Shown: in pieces, positions 43,896 to 56,785 of the stretch | Layout: each line of letters begins with the position of its first letter | How positions within the stretch are numbered: position 1 is the stretch's first letter | Source of the DNA: Sorex araneus | Lineage: Eukaryota; Chordata; Mammalia; Eulipotyphla; Soricidae | DNA: 64,000 nt | Direction: 5' to 3' | NCBI RefSeq assembly: GCF_027595985.1 | Contig: NC_073302.1 | Location: 396,355,403 to 396,419,402, forward strand | The notes under the pieces: generated by a model | Database searches by the model: none | Told to the model about the DNA's origin: nothing | Seen by the model: only the letters and a program-made list of their open reading frames with translations | Program-made: the position numbers and the translations under genes

Positions 43896-46800
43896 AAGTT
43901 CACTAGAATAGATTTATTGGACTATGGAGAATACTTTCATTCATTACTGTATCACAAGTGTGTATTAAAATACCAAGCAGAGTAATAACTCAGTAAATAC
44001 ATGGATAATGCTAATACATGGATCAACTGTTCTTTTCTATGTCTTCATTCTATACAAAAAACATATTGCAAAAGCTATAATTCAATGGCAAAAAAGAATT
44101 TTTCTTTAGCCTAGAAAAGCCCTAAATAGCCTGTTAACAGATAACTCAATAATTATTCACAAACATGTTATCTATTTTTAGGATGATATAATATTTTATT
44201 GCTGAGACAGAATACATTTTAAAATCTGCTCTGCTTTGAATGAATTCCAGATCAGCATCTTTTTTTTAAGGTCTAGAATATGAAGCAGTCTTTTAAAAAG
44301 CCTATCAAACAGTGACTCCATCTGATTTACAATTTCCTCCTTCATAAAATCACTTAGAAATGAGTGTACTCACATTATAAATTCTAATAAAGGAAGCAGA
44401 AGCTTTCTATTCTCTGTGAGATGGCTATGGAAAAATATTTGATAAGGTTAGTTTCATCCCTTTCAGTTAATTTCCTTTGGGAATTTATTATCAACCTTAA
44501 TATAGGAAACGGAATTTGGTTGTTCTCAAAGGTGGAGCATATGTAATACTGTTGCAAACATTATATAAAAACATAAGGTGTTAAAATAGAAATATAATGA
44601 TGAATGAAAATTGTTAGCTACAGTTATATATTATTCTGTAATTTGAATTTTGTAATTTATTTTCAAAATAATTTTTAACTTATACCTTAGAATTTAACAA
44701 ATATTTTTAACACAAAGAAAATAAACAGTCAAATATTTAAAGAACTTTTTTTGGCTGAGGTAGGATCTCATTTGGGCCTTAAGAATATGTACAGTTTTAT
44801 TAAAGGAAGGAGAAGAATGAGGGTGTCATAGGCTGAGGTAAAACAACAAACAATGATATGGAAGTTGTAGTGGAAATCTAGGACAATTTTGAAAACAATC
44901 AGAGATTCCCCATTGGATAATTGCAATGAGTCCATTTTCTAGCCATTTTTTTAATTGAAGTTATTAAAGTCAAACAAATTCTGACTTTTATAACAATACA
45001 ATCAAATATTTCCTATTTTGGTAGAGTAATCCATCTTACAACTACTATCTAATGTGAGATGTGCATGTAACTAGATCTAGGATTACAAACATAAAAGTAG
45101 AAAGTGCAAGGAAGTACAATTTTTTTCATATGAAAAGGAGACCATAAGATGAATAGAGTTGCTCTAACTAGATCAAGTTTAGTAATAATCCATTTATTTA
45201 TATATTATGCACTATATTACTACCACTATTGGAAATATTTTGCAATATATTAATATATACAGATGTAAGTAGACATGCATGTATTAAGAGAATTGACTCA
45301 CCAATAATTTACAGAGTTATTACTCCAAACTAAATGTGATGATTGAAATCACAAAAACATAAACCTAATAGGTGATTTAGCTAATGTCTAATCTCTTTAA
45401 AGGCATACATTTAGCTTCCCGTAAACAGGTACTTATTGAAGACTTTTCTTAATCATGCTAATCCATTTTACTAAATTTAGGCAGGATTGTATAAAATCTC
45501 TCCTGATGAAAAATTCCATTTAGTATGTAAAGCTTTGCTATTTAGCAAGAGAAAGATTCCACAACAGCTCTTAGTATTTAGGGAAGCTTAATATTTAGAA
45601 AGCTTACTGAAAACAAATTCCTTGTTGTATCATAGGTAACTACTCCTTGACTGTATTCATTAAAACACTTTTCTTTAGTATTGTATGGTTCACCAAGTAA
45701 TAGAGTTACTTTATAGTTGCTATAACATCGCAACTTTCTGCCTTCAGATGAGAAAGTATAGTTGTTAAGTTTCTCACTAAATTGTGAAAAAATGATGGAG
45801 ATGTATAATGTGTAGTTTTTTAATACTATTCCATTTTTCTTAAATAGCTCATGTATTTTTTAACATATATATCACCTTTTATGAAAATTAAAGCTCAAGG
45901 AACCAAAGAGATAGATAGTACAGTAGGTTCGGTACTTGCCTCTGACCTTTGTTTATACTGGCTATTAAGCAGGATATTTTAATGCAACTTTATGAGAATT
46001 GAATGCTATCTGTAATGCAAATTAAAAATATTAAGTTTGTATTTTTAAATGTTTGGATGAATCTAATCATAAGGACATCAGTTATGGCAATTTGAGTTTA
46101 CATAAAGAGATATAAGTTATATAAGTTTCTTAAGAATCCCTTGGAACAGTGCTAGACCCAGAGAAAATGTACAACTGTGATTAGCTTCTGATTAGTTATG
46201 ATGAAGATAGAATGGTATGATATTGTCCAAATATATCAAATATCTTACTCGTTTTTATCTTCCACATATAATGCTTATTTTACTCATATATATATATTTA
46301 ATACGTGTGCATTTAATATGTGTTTATTGATTCAACCAATTTAACTAACCTCTATTTAAAACAATGACTAGAAAGTTAAAGATTTCTGTTGTGAAGACTC
46401 CCAGGGACTCTACAATCTTTCATTTCTAACTTGGGTGCATTAGAGGATTTCACATATTACTTCTCTTGGAACTTAGCTTACTGTAAGGTTTTTTTGGCCT
46501 TATTTTTTGAAATAAGGTCAGAACTGACAAATACCAGTTCTGTGTGGAACTGTGATATTTGAGGCCCAGAGTGTGATTTGTAACACTTATTTTTCCTGCC
46601 TCAACAGTTATAGCTACACTTGCCAAGATGGAGACTCTGTTACCCTGAGTTCCAGATTTGCTTGCTAAGGCGGGTCCCATTTGAAGACCTGCCCTGGCTA
46701 TGTAAACTGGGCTACAAATAAACATCTGTTGTTTAAAGGCACAACATTTCCAGAGGTTTTCATTTGTTTGTTTTGTCCTATAACCTGTTTTCATTTGACT

Positions 46801-47650
46801 GACAATTGGCAATACATTTATTTGCAAAGAAAACATTTTTGCTACTAGACATGATTAGGCAAAGTTTTTCTTTGCATACAAATAGATTACCTTCAGGTGT
46901 CACTTGGCATAACTGATTGTACCATGCCAACTTTCACTACACCAAATGTGGTAAATTTCTTTCCTTACAAGGAAGAAACACAGCATCTGTTGTATTTGAA
47001 CAGGAAAACTGCTCCTGGCTGGCTGTCCACAGTGCTGAATTGGGAATAAAATCTGGCTGGCTGTTTATCTACTGAATTTTAGCACTTTAGAGGAATGTGA
47101 AGAGCTAGAATTACCCATATTATTGTACCTCATACTGAATTTTCTTTCACTTAATTCTACAGAAAGCATAAATGAAATGACATAATGTCTAACAGGTATA
47201 ATTGTTCATTGACTCAGGTCTTTCATAGACAAATTAAACAACGGTTTCTCAGTACCAGCAAGGAAGACTAAAGGGTGGAGAAAATAACTCTCACTTCCTT
47301 TTTTCTTACTCTGAGATCAATTCAGGTATCTATTGAATTCATATTTCCCTAATTTAAAACTATATTTATATAAATTTTATATTTTACTACTATAAAAGAT
47401 GTTATTAGAAGAACTTTTAAATTTTTCAATGAATTTCTTGAAAGTGATGTTTTTTAAATTTTGAATGGTAATGAAAAAGAAACTAAGATGAGAGATATAG
47501 TTTTAATGACTAGTAAGAGAGAGATATGAAAAAGTATTTTGCCATTTAAGCTTTGCAAAGGATGCCCTCAAGCCTTTTGAGCTCTCTTTCTCTGACCCAA
47601 CGTAATCCTCTTTCCAGCCTTTTGAGCACTCTCTGACCCAACATCACTCT
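43896..47650. other. Repeat-poor intron block
   Basis: About 3.7 kb with only a SINE head scrap at 45,900-45,945 (AGATAGTACAGTAGG). A 128-codon antisense frame at 46,450-46,836 shows no recognised domain and has no supporting splice context. No gene is called. Confidence 0.5.
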
Positions 47651-47654
47651 GTTT

Positions 47655-47845
47655 TTGGGAGATGGGAGATTGAGTCACACCTGGTAGTGAGCAGGAGTTA
47701 TTCCTGACTCTCTGCTCAGGAGTAACCCCCAGCCATGCTCAGGAGACCATATGTGGTACTAGTATTTGAACCAGTGTAGTGGCCACTGCAGCCCCATGCA
47801 AAGTGCGTACCTTACCTCCTGTTACCTCCTATAACATTTCTTTGG
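47655..47845 (-). mobile_element. Old type A SINE
   Basis: GAGTCACACCTGGTAGTGAGC, shortened to GTCACACCTGGTAGTGAG, then CTCAGGAGTAACCCCCAGCC and GAGACCATATGTGGTACTAG. Confidence 0.8.
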
Positions 47846-48055
47846 CCCTTGCAACATGACCATTTGGGAAGTATTATTTAAAAATTTGTCCTAAATAAAT
47901 TTTAAGACAGTTTAATGTGTGTACATTATATACAGTGTAAAGTTTAAACTTTCACAACAGCTAGTAATCTGTCAGATATTTTGCTCAGCTCTTTCAAAAT
48001 TCAGAAACATCTCAGATGGCTCTAATTTCACTTGCTGCTAGTAACCCATTGACTC

Positions 48056-48425
48056 ATTTTTTTAAAAATTGAAACACCATGAGATATAGTTACAAAACTT
48101 TCATGTTTGAGTTTCGGTGATATAGTGATTGAAGACCCATCCCTCCACCAGTGCACACCCTTCACCACCAATGTCCCCAGCATCCCCGGACCCTTCTCAA
48201 CCCTCCATCTTCTTCCATGGCAGACAATCTCCCCCATAGTCTCTCTCTACTTTTGGACATCATGATCTACAACACAGACAGCAAGAGGCTATTGCATTTG
48301 GTCCTTCATCTACTCTCAGCACACACCTCCCATTCCTAAGAATTCTTCTATCATGGACTTAGTGATCCCTTTTCTCGTTCAGCTGCCTTCTCCCCCAGCT
48401 CATGAGACAGGCTTCCAAAGAGAAT
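48056..48425 (-). mobile_element. Family D poly(A) retroposon
   Basis: TTGAAACACCATGAGATATAG, shortened to AACACCATGAGATATAG, then CCCATCCCTCCACCAGTGCAC, TTCCATGGCAGACAATC, CTCTCTCTAC and ATCTACAACACAGACAGC. Parallel to the 35,050 copy over its full length. Confidence 0.8.
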
Positions 48426-48439
48426 GCAATCCTATGCTG

Positions 48440-48630
48440 CAAATTGTAGCACTGTAGCATTATCTTCCAGTTGTTCATCCATTTGCTGGAGCAGGCACCA
48501 GTAACATCTCCATTGTGAGACTTGTGGTTTATGTTACTTGTTTTGTTGTTATTTTTTGTTACTGTTTCTTGTTACAAGTTACTGTAAGTTGTTGTTACTG
48601 TCGTTTCTGGGTTGCTGCAAGTTGTATCTT
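48440..48630 (-). mobile_element. Type B SINE, 5'-altered with internal expansion
   Basis: Tail and GGCACCAGTAACATCTCC with GTGAGACTTG are normal. The next part, normally GTTGTTACTGTTTTTGGC, is expanded into several TTGTTACTG/TTGTTACAAG variants. Head and B box are gone. Confidence 0.75.
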
Positions 48631-49030
48631 GAGCAATTTTTTTCACTTAACTTTCTCAAACAATAAACTTTAGGATTTTACCAGTTTAAGTGTGTTCATT
48701 ACTATTTTAAAGTTCATTGAAAACTTGATGAATATTATAATTTCTCTAGAGAAGTGAAAAACTTCGCATTATTTTTAAATTGTTGCATGCAAACTCAAGA
48801 AATTATTCATGCATTTTCCGTAACAAATATCTGAATATCTATGGATTTCAAATATAAAGCTTCTAGACTCACAGTAAAAAAAGTAGTTATAACAGAATGT
48901 GACTTGCCATCTTGATAAATACTAGAAGTGGGGTGGGAAATATTTATGAGAAAATAATGTAGGAAGCAAAACACATAATGTTCTGTGTACAGTGATTGTA
49001 GTGATATAAAAAGTCTAATGCCTTGGAGAC
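48631..49030. other. Unique intron sequence
   Basis: No gene or repeat recognised. Confidence 0.45.
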
Positions 49031-49034
49031 AGTT

Positions 49035-49210
49035 TTGCTTGTTTGTTTGCTTTGGGGCCACATCCAACTGTATTCAAGGCCTGCACCTAGTTCTGTGTTT
49101 GAGGTTTGTGTTTGTTGGTTCTTGGGTTACCATGCAATACCAAAGATTGTACTTGGAATTTCTGCATGCAAAGGATTTTTTCAGCCCTTTGGGCTATCCC
49201 TAAGGTTTTG
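49035..49210 (-). mobile_element. Old type A SINE
   Basis: GCTTTGGGGCCACATCCAAC, then GTTACCATGCAATACC and GCATGCAAAGGATTTTTTC. Confidence 0.65.
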
Positions 49211-49430
49211 TGGAGACAATATAAAAATTCATTAAAACAGAATAGTTTTATAGCAATAGTTAATTGTCATATTTTCTAATAATTTGTTTTAATGCTATGT
49301 AGTTATATATTAAAAAGAAATATAGTACTATTAGGAATCCATAAAAATGAGAACTTATAACCTGAACAAATGCAATCTCCCTTACATGTTTATTGAACAC
49401 TTATTTCATTTTCATTCTCTTTTAAAAGTT

Positions 49431-49624
49431 TTTTTTTTTTTTTTTTTTTTTTTTGCTATTCGGGTCACACCATGCGATGCACAGGAGTTACTCCTGGCTC
49501 ATGCACTCAGGAATTACTTCTGGTGGTGCTTGAGGAGGACCATATGGGATGCTGGGAATCGAACCCGGGTTGGCTGAGTGCAAGGCAAACGCCCTACCGG
49601 CTATGCTATCTCTCCAGCCCCTAA
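49431..49624 (-). mobile_element. Type A SINE with 13-bp TSD and long T run
   Basis: Flanked by TCTTTTAAAAGTT at 49,418-49,430 and 49,625-49,637. Long uninterrupted T tail (poly(A) in reverse) and well-kept body. Confidence 0.96.
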
Positions 49625-49637
49625 TCTTTTAAAAGTT

Positions 49638-51460
49638 CTAATCTGTTTATTGCACCTCTCTGATACTCCTCAGTCATACTTGCTCTTAAAGTAGAAATTA
49701 TAAATATATCCTTCAAAGTACTTATTCATAAGCTGGTATGTGCCAATGCCCCTACCTCTCGTCTGCCTCACCCCCAACCCCAGGTTAACCAATCTTCCCA
49801 TTAAAGTCTATATCTCCTTGCCTCTCTTCCTTGAAAATTGACTTTACATATTGGTTCCCTTGTTCTGCCTTTTTTTCAACTCTTACTGATTCTTTAAATT
49901 TTAAGATAAGCATAAAAACTTTATTCCTTCAGAAAGTATTCTATTGATCTTCCAGCTTAAGAGCTACAACCTACACACTTCATAGACTTTTTACAGAATA
50001 AAAAATCAAAAACTTACTATCTAGTTAAAGTTTTAATAAAGTATTAAAAATAATAATAACATGTGATTTTTACTGCACCTATAGAAATTGAACAAAACAT
50101 AGCAGTTGCTTAATTTAATCAGTATTTAACTCAAGATTAACACATAGGTCTCTTCAGGACTACATTAATGAAATTATAGGGCTAATATATGTCACATTAT
50201 TTATATTATTGCATTGAAGATATAGTTGATATACATTTTGCATGTATATGTGATTTAAATTGATTTGTTTCTTTTAGTCTATTTCTTGGGATTTTAATTT
50301 AATAACACCCAGAGAGTTCTTTCCTTATATTCAGAGAAAGCCACTTAAATGTTTAAAATGAATGTGTGGATCTGTACTTTTTAAAGTATTGCCCAAGTAC
50401 TTATTGTCTGAGGTCATTTCTCTTTGGGGGGTTCAAAAGAAAAGATAAATCAACTCAGTGGGAGTTAATCTCAGACCCATTTTAGTGGTTGGAATAGCAC
50501 TTCCGAGTACTTTTTTAGAAGTTCAATCTTCCTGAACTATTTCCAGTTTCACCAACTAGAAAGCCTTAGTAAAATTTGACATAGCATCCTTCCTGTGGAC
50601 TTAACATTTAAAGAATGGGAGTACTTATCACATCCTGTATTATGCTTCACATGGTTTAAATACAACACAGAGATCATGAAATATGCTATATTTATTTTTA
50701 ACTTCAAATATTTCTTGGAAACATCATTTTAGCAGATCCTATTCTTTTATCTATTATTGGTCACAATATAATATGAAAGTATCAGGGACAATATAATATG
50801 AAAGTATTTTTAAGATGACTTTATAAAAACTATGATGAAATTTGTTAAGAAAGGTTGTGCTACTAAAATAGTAAGTTAAGAAGATATGAAATGTCTTTTG
50901 TAGATTGTGCTAACCATTTAGAACAATTTTCTTCTGTATATCAACATTTTCAATCTTTGGATTACTTCTGCAAGCCTTCATTTTTCTCATCGAGTATTGT
51001 TATATGAAACTGCTGAATTGCTGAATATATGTAATGTTCACTGTTTACCAAAATTTAATTGAATTGTGCATTTTGATAGAATATTCGAGGATGTGAGCTT
51101 CTTTTTTATGAATTATTTCTAATTTTAAATGTGAATCTCTATGCAATTCAGATTTTTATATATAAATAGAGTCACACATGAAAGATAATAAGGAAAATAT
51201 TCATTTAAAATATGGTATCTCCCAAAGCACATGATTTCTGTGTAAGTTTAGTCTTAGAATCTTATCAGCTAGGAAGTTTTCACAATTTCACTTTTCACAA
51301 ATGGTAGACTACTTGATCTTATGGTCTTGGCTCCTTTGTCATGATTAGATGTCTATAATGTGTGATTATATTATTACTTATCTTTACACTTATAAATCTC
51401 ATTTTTCAAGTAAAACTTGTACTAATTACACAAATGGATTTTATTATAAATTGCTATCAC
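49638..51460. other. AT-rich intron block
   Basis: No SINE. A short tandem duplication of ACAATATAATATGAAAGTAT lies near 50,763 and 50,789. No gene seen. Confidence 0.5.
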
Positions 51461-51462
51461 TA

Positions 51463-51682
51463 TTCTATCACTACTATCCTGTTGATAGTCAGTTTGCTCA
51501 AGCAGGCAACATCTCCATTCATCCTAGCCTGAGATTTTAGCAGCCTTTCTTTACTCTTTCTTCCCAATGGTGCCGCATTAGAGGTTCTTTCAGGAACAGG
51601 AGAATGAGACCCGTCATTGTTACTGTATTTGGCATATGAATATGCTACGGGGATCTTGCCAGTCTCTCCTGTGTGGGCAAGA
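51463..51682 (-). mobile_element. Type B SINE fragment with ~85-bp insert
   Basis: Reverse body with the insert CTGAGATTTTAGCAGCC through AATGGTGCCGC, as in 1,195-1,480 and 62,120-62,275. The head is missing. Confidence 0.8.
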
Positions 51683-51702
51683 ATTACTATATCATAATAA
51701 AA

Positions 51703-51941
51703 TAGCACAGCAGATAGAGCGTTTGCCTTGTACACAGCTGATCCGGGTTCAATTCCTCTGTCCCTCTCAGAGAGCCCAGCAAGTTACTGAGAGTATCCCA
51801 CCTGCATAGCAGAGCCTGGCAAGCAACCCGTGGTGTATTCAATATACCAAAAACAGTAACAACAAGTCTCACAATGGAGACATTACTAGTGCCCACTTGA
51901 GCAAATCAATCAGCAATGGGATGACAGTGACAGTGACAGTG
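51703..51941 (+). mobile_element. Type B SINE
   Basis: Full head from TAGCACAGCAGATAGAGCG, standard body and GACAGTGACAGTGACAGTG tail. Flanked by imperfect ACTATATTATAAAAT-like repeats (51,686 and 51,942). Head to head with the preceding copy. Confidence 0.92.
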
Positions 51942-51956
51942 ACTATATTATAAAAT

Positions 51957-52450
51957 TTATTTTAAAATAATTTAAGGAATGTTTCATTGACTACAGCCCT
52001 ATAATGTAACCAAGCCTCAAGGAAAGAGATTTAGGTTTGAAAATATATAATAAACTAAGGTAGGAGATTCTCTCTGCTTTATCTTTGCTTTTACTTGAGT
52101 ATCTATAACTTGCCACACAATATTTTTCTTCTCTCCCCATATGTAAAATGGTTACTTTGAACATTCAGAAGAGCAGTCAATATTATTGGCTGTTCATCAG
52201 TCCAAATCCTCAGGAAGGAAAATGTGACAAGAACTTTGATTCAATATATAAGGTAGATCTAAAGAATTCCACCTAGAGATTTTAAGTTCATTTTAAACAT
52301 ATTTCAGGGAAGAATACTCAGAGGAAAGGATTTTGTAGTGTTTATTCTCTCTTCTAAGAATGAAATAGTGTAATTTATGCAAATGCATAGAGCAAATAAA
52401 TGGCAAAATGGAATTCCAAACTAGATTTTATCGGAGTTAAAAACCCAAAC
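51957..52450. other. Unique intron sequence
   Basis: No gene or repeat recognised. Confidence 0.45.
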
Positions 52451-52454
52451 GACG

Positions 52455-52628
52455 TGGCATGAGAGATAGTACAGAGGGTAAAGACACTTGTGTTTTTTGT
52501 ATGTGGCCGGCCTGGGTTCAATCCCCACCATCCCATATGGTCCCCTAAGCATGGTCAGGCGTGATTCCTGAGTCCAGAGTCAGGACTAACCCCTGATCAT
52601 GGTTCTGGCTCAACAACAGAAAACAAAA
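52455..52628 (+). mobile_element. Type A SINE
   Basis: GAGAGATAGTACAGAGGG, CTGGGTTCAATCCCCACC, CCCATATGGTCCCCTAAGC and an A-rich end. Confidence 0.9.
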
Positions 52629-52717
52629 AAGTAAATAGCTTTCCTTTAATTATGTTTACTATTAAAATCCTACTATTTCCATAACCAATTGTTATAAACT
52701 TGTATCTTTATTTTTTT

Positions 52718-52880
52718 GTTTGTTTTTGGGTCTCACCTGGCAATGCACAGGGGTTACTCCTGGCTTTGCACTCAGGAGTTACTCCTGGCGGTGCTCAGGT
52801 GACCATATGGGATGCCGGGGATCGAAACCGGGTGGGCCGCATGCAAGGCAAACACCCTTCCCGCTGTGCTATCGCTCCAC
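52718..52880 (-). mobile_element. Type A SINE
   Basis: TTTTTGGGTCTCACCTGGC, TGACCATATGGGATGCCGGG and GCTATCGCTCCA. TATCTTTA is present on both sides as a possible TSD. Confidence 0.94.
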
Positions 52881-52889
52881 ATATCTTTA

Positions 52890-53534
52890 AGCAACATAGA
52901 TGTCCTGTTTTGCAACTCTAGAAGTCAGAAAACCTAATTTAGTTGGAAGGGCTACGTTCTTTGCAGAGACTCTAGTGGACAATCCATTTACTTGAGTTTT
53001 CTAGCTTGTAGAAGCCACCTATCTTTCTTGGCCTGTACATTTCTTTGTATTATTCTTTACTCTGCTTTTTTCTTCATATCTAGCATGAAATTCATGAATT
53101 AAATCTCAATTTCAGTTGTCATATAAGGTGAAATATAACAGTCTAATAAAAATATTTCACAGTTAAAAATTTCTAAGTCCTTACTTTCTCATATAATTCA
53201 TTGTTTGTGATGTGTTTTGAACCAAAGATTAAATTTTGATAGTTTGTAGAAATATCAGGATATTTAATTTTGAATGATTTTTATGAAAAAAGGCCTAATA
53301 AAATTCATACATTTTATTGACATCGGAAATAGTGTGTTATTTAGCTGTTAGGAAATGGTGGATTGAAGACTGCTGAGAGAGGAAAAGTAGATGGAGAACC
53401 ATATTTCAGAAGTTTTCAAATGAGTCAGTTATGCGTATAAAATTATTGTCGAAAATTATTATTTCTCAAAATAATTTTTTGCAAGTACATTGTGTTTTAG
53501 TAAAAGCTTATGTGGAAAATAGCCATTTCTTAAT
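52890..53534. other. Unique intron sequence
   Basis: No gene or repeat recognised. Confidence 0.45.
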
Positions 53535-53546
53535 AAGCTTGCTATT

Positions 53547-53724
53547 TTTTTTTCTTTTTTGGGTCACACCTGGTGATGCTCAGGGGTTACAGGGGTTACT
53601 CCTGTCTCTGCACTCAGGAATCACTTCTGGTGATTCTCAGGGGACCATATAGGATGCTGGGAATCAAACCCGGGCAGGCGGCGTGCAAGGCAAATGCCCT
53701 ACCCACTATCGCTCTAGCTCCCAC
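53547..53724 (-). mobile_element. Type A SINE with 12-bp TSD
   Basis: Flanked by AAGCTTGCTATT at 53,535-53,546 and 53,725-53,736. A short internal duplication (CAGGGGTTACAGGGGTTACT) is present. Confidence 0.95.
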
Positions 53725-53736
53725 AAGCTTGCTATT

Positions 53737-55736
53737 CTTTAAGAGCACATGAAATAGTTCACAGACTAATAAGATATATAATTCTTCTTGTAAAACAGGA
53801 TGGAAACACTAGAATATTTTTGAATATGGGTATATTTATCATATTTAATTTTACAGTTCTACACATCAGTTAGCAGTAGTGCATGGTCTTCTGACTGTGA
53901 CTATCTTTAAGTAACTGCTATGTAGTAAATAGCAATTTGGTCCTACATATCCAAGTTCTATTGTATTCATATTATAACTATTCGTATTTATGTTAAGAAA
54001 AATAAATTTTAGAGTTTCTAAGGACTAACTATAAAAGTAGTTAATAACTACAGATCAACCTTGGAGCAAAGGTAGGTTACTTGAATTTAAACTCAGTATA
54101 AGTGAGCCATTTGACATCCATTAGATTAAAATGATTAAGTTGATTTTCTCCCCTGTTTCATATTCACATTGAAAGTTTTGTACTTTTCCTTAACCACAAG
54201 CACTTTACTCTCTAAAAGGGAAAAACAGTAATCCCATAACTTTTTTTAATGAAAGGGGCATTGTGTTATGTGTAACTTAATGTTTCCTCTAGTTTTACTA
54301 TTTTAGAAAGGACTAGATGTGGAAAATATTAGACACTAGTAACTGACAATGACATCATTCTGTATTTAATTGAAATGTGTCTTTAGTACTTCACTAAGGC
54401 TTTTAAACGAAAAGTGCTTTTGTTTGTCTCAATATTGGAAATTTATAGTTTTACTAATTGACATTTAGTTCTGTAAGTATGCAAAAGATAAGTCTAATGT
54501 CTAATCAAATTTAATTCACAAATTTTTGACTTCAGATTTTTTCCACTTACTGTATTTACTAGAATTCCCATAGTATTTAATGATATTCATTCATTTATTT
54601 AGTGTTTATTAAATATAACATATTTAGAAATACAATTTTAGGGAAATAACTGTCTTAGGCATATAAAGCTCACACTTTTTTCCCAAGGGGAAAACTCATA
54701 AACAGTTAAATATATAGCTTATTGGTAGTAAAAATGATGATAATGACTCTTAGAGATGTTGCAGAAGCACTGAACGGTATCTTACATATTTTCTGGAGGT
54801 AAATTACTCTGTAGTTAAGCTTTAGCTACTTGTTACTATTGAGTATTTGGTCCCTTTAAGAGAACATTGGAATTTACCCAGTCAGCTTAAGCTGTGCAAA
54901 TGCTCAGTGCAACAAACTGCAATCATTATTATTGCAGCATATTTCCAAAGAGAGGACTGTAGCCTGTATAATAGCATCAACTCACCATTGATTTTTATAT
55001 ATAAACACTGACTCCGTTATCTATATGGTCTAGCAGAGAATAGATAAGTAAAACCCAAGATCACTTTATTAAAGCCAGAGAATTCAATACTTTATATCAT
55101 TTCAGTGCTTTCCCTTACTCACTCATCTAGTAAATTGACCATAGAATAGAATGCGTCATTTATCCTGGTGGAATTCGTTCAGTCTTTTAAAAGATGTCCT
55201 TAACAATTGCATGATGATATTGTGAAAAAAAATTGAAGTATTCAGAAGAGACTGGAGAAATGCTAGATCACTGCATTTAAGTTTGGCATAATCTGTGCTA
55301 TCTGGATGTTCTACCCTAACACCTGCCACTGCAGGTGGATCAGTTTCAGCTCTGTTCCAGTTTTCTCAGCTTTAGTGGAGCCAAGTACCATAAAAATATT
55401 TGAGAAGTTATGTAGATCCTTTTAAAAACCAAAATTTTATGTTAATATGAAGCTTTATAACAGTGAAAAGTGACTTGTGATTTTTCCATATGTCTTTTAC
55501 CTCTAACTTTTCAGAACTGTGCCACCAAATATACCTGCCCATTCTTTTAACCTGAGATATTTTAATCGCTTGTCTCATGTATATATATCTATTTTAATTT
55601 TTATGATTTGTACATGAACTCTTTGTATTTCTTTGTACATAGTATATTTTATACCTAATTTTAATGTTGGTGACAATACTGTTCTGAGAAATAGTGTATA
55701 TTCATTTTATTTTTCATATTTTACTGATGAAATCTC
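53737..55736. other. AT-rich intron block
   Basis: About 2 kb with no SINE. An L2-like reverse end (TTCATTTATTTAGTGTTTATT, shortened to ATTTATTTAGTGTTTATT) near 54,590 is weak. Confidence 0.45.
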
Positions 55737-56010
55737 TTTTTGTTTATTTTGGGTTACACCAAGCAGTGCTCGGAGGCTACTCCTGGTAGTTTACTTGGAG
55801 GTTGTTTCCTACAGTGCTTCAGAACTGAAGAGTGCTTGGTTTGGGCTCATCAGTGCTTAGAGGTTATTAAGGTAACCTTGGGGGTCTCTGCATGAAAAGC
55901 ATAAGTTCAAGCCCTTTAACTTATTTCCCGGCTTTAGATAAATTCTTTTTGTTGTTATTTTTGGCCACACTCAACAGTGCTCAAGGCTCACTTATTGGTT
56001 ACAACAGTAT
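55737..56010 (-). mobile_element. Old type A SINE plus partial second copy
   Basis: TTTTGGGTTACACCAAGCAG and GAGGCTACTCCTGGTAG, then a partial second copy from about 55,945 (TTTTTGGCCACACTCAAC). Confidence 0.65.
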
Positions 56011-56099
56011 TAGTAGAGCACCATAAAAACTTACTTCGGGGTTGATTGGCTGACTGCAATAATCAAGTGATCTGGTTGTCACCAGATTTGTCAAATCAT

Positions 56100-56335
56100 T
56101 ACTGTCACTGTCATCCCGCTGCTCATCAATTTGTTCGAGCAGGCACCAGTAACATCTCTCGTTGAGAGACCTATTGTTACTGTTTTTGGCATATCCAATA
56201 TGCACGGGTAGCTTGCCAGGCTCTGCGGTGCGGGCTCCATACTCTCAGTAGCTTGCCGGGCTCTCCGAGAGGGGCGGAGGAATCGAACACGGGTTGGCAG
56301 CTTGAAAGGCGAAAGCCCAACCGCTGTGCTATGAT
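56100..56335 (-). mobile_element. Type B SINE
   Basis: Reverse copy with TACTGTCACTGTCATCCC tail, CCGGGCTCTCCGAGAGGGG and CGGGTTGGCAGC at the B-box side. Confidence 0.93.
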
Positions 56336-56614
56336 GCACTGAGATGTGATGATTTGTTGTGATATAATTTCAGTTTGAGAAAATAACAGAAAAATCTATA
56401 TTGAGCCACATTGTACAAAGTAACTCCTTATAGATGTCAAGGTCATGAAAAACAAGAAATGATTGAAAAAATAGCATATGTGAGCAAAATCAATAAAGAT
56501 TATAAACTGAAAGAAATGAGCAATTAAATACAATTTGTGATTCTGAGTTAGATCTTAAAACCAGCCAACACAAAAGCAGTGGAAAAATTGATAAAATTTG
56601 AATATTTATAATAC

Positions 56615-56785
56615 AGGACAGGAGTGATAGCACAGCAGGTTGGGTGTTCACCTTGCACACGGCTGACCCTGGTCCGATTCCTCTGTCCCTCTCGGAAAGC
56701 CTGGCAAGCTACTAAAAATATCCTGCCCTCACGGCAGAGCCAGGCAAACTACCCGTGGCGTATTGGATATGCCAAAAACAGTAAC
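56615..56785 (+). mobile_element. Type B SINE, 5' half (interrupted)
   Basis: Head GGACAGGAGTGATAGCACAG through GATATGCCAAAAACAGTAAC. It continues at 57,140 after a 354-base insertion. Confidence 0.93.

Noticed and set aside
46450..46836. 128-codon antisense frame
   Set aside because: Lies in a repeat-poor block, but no known domain, no promoter or splice context, and no sign of coding bias that I can judge by eye.
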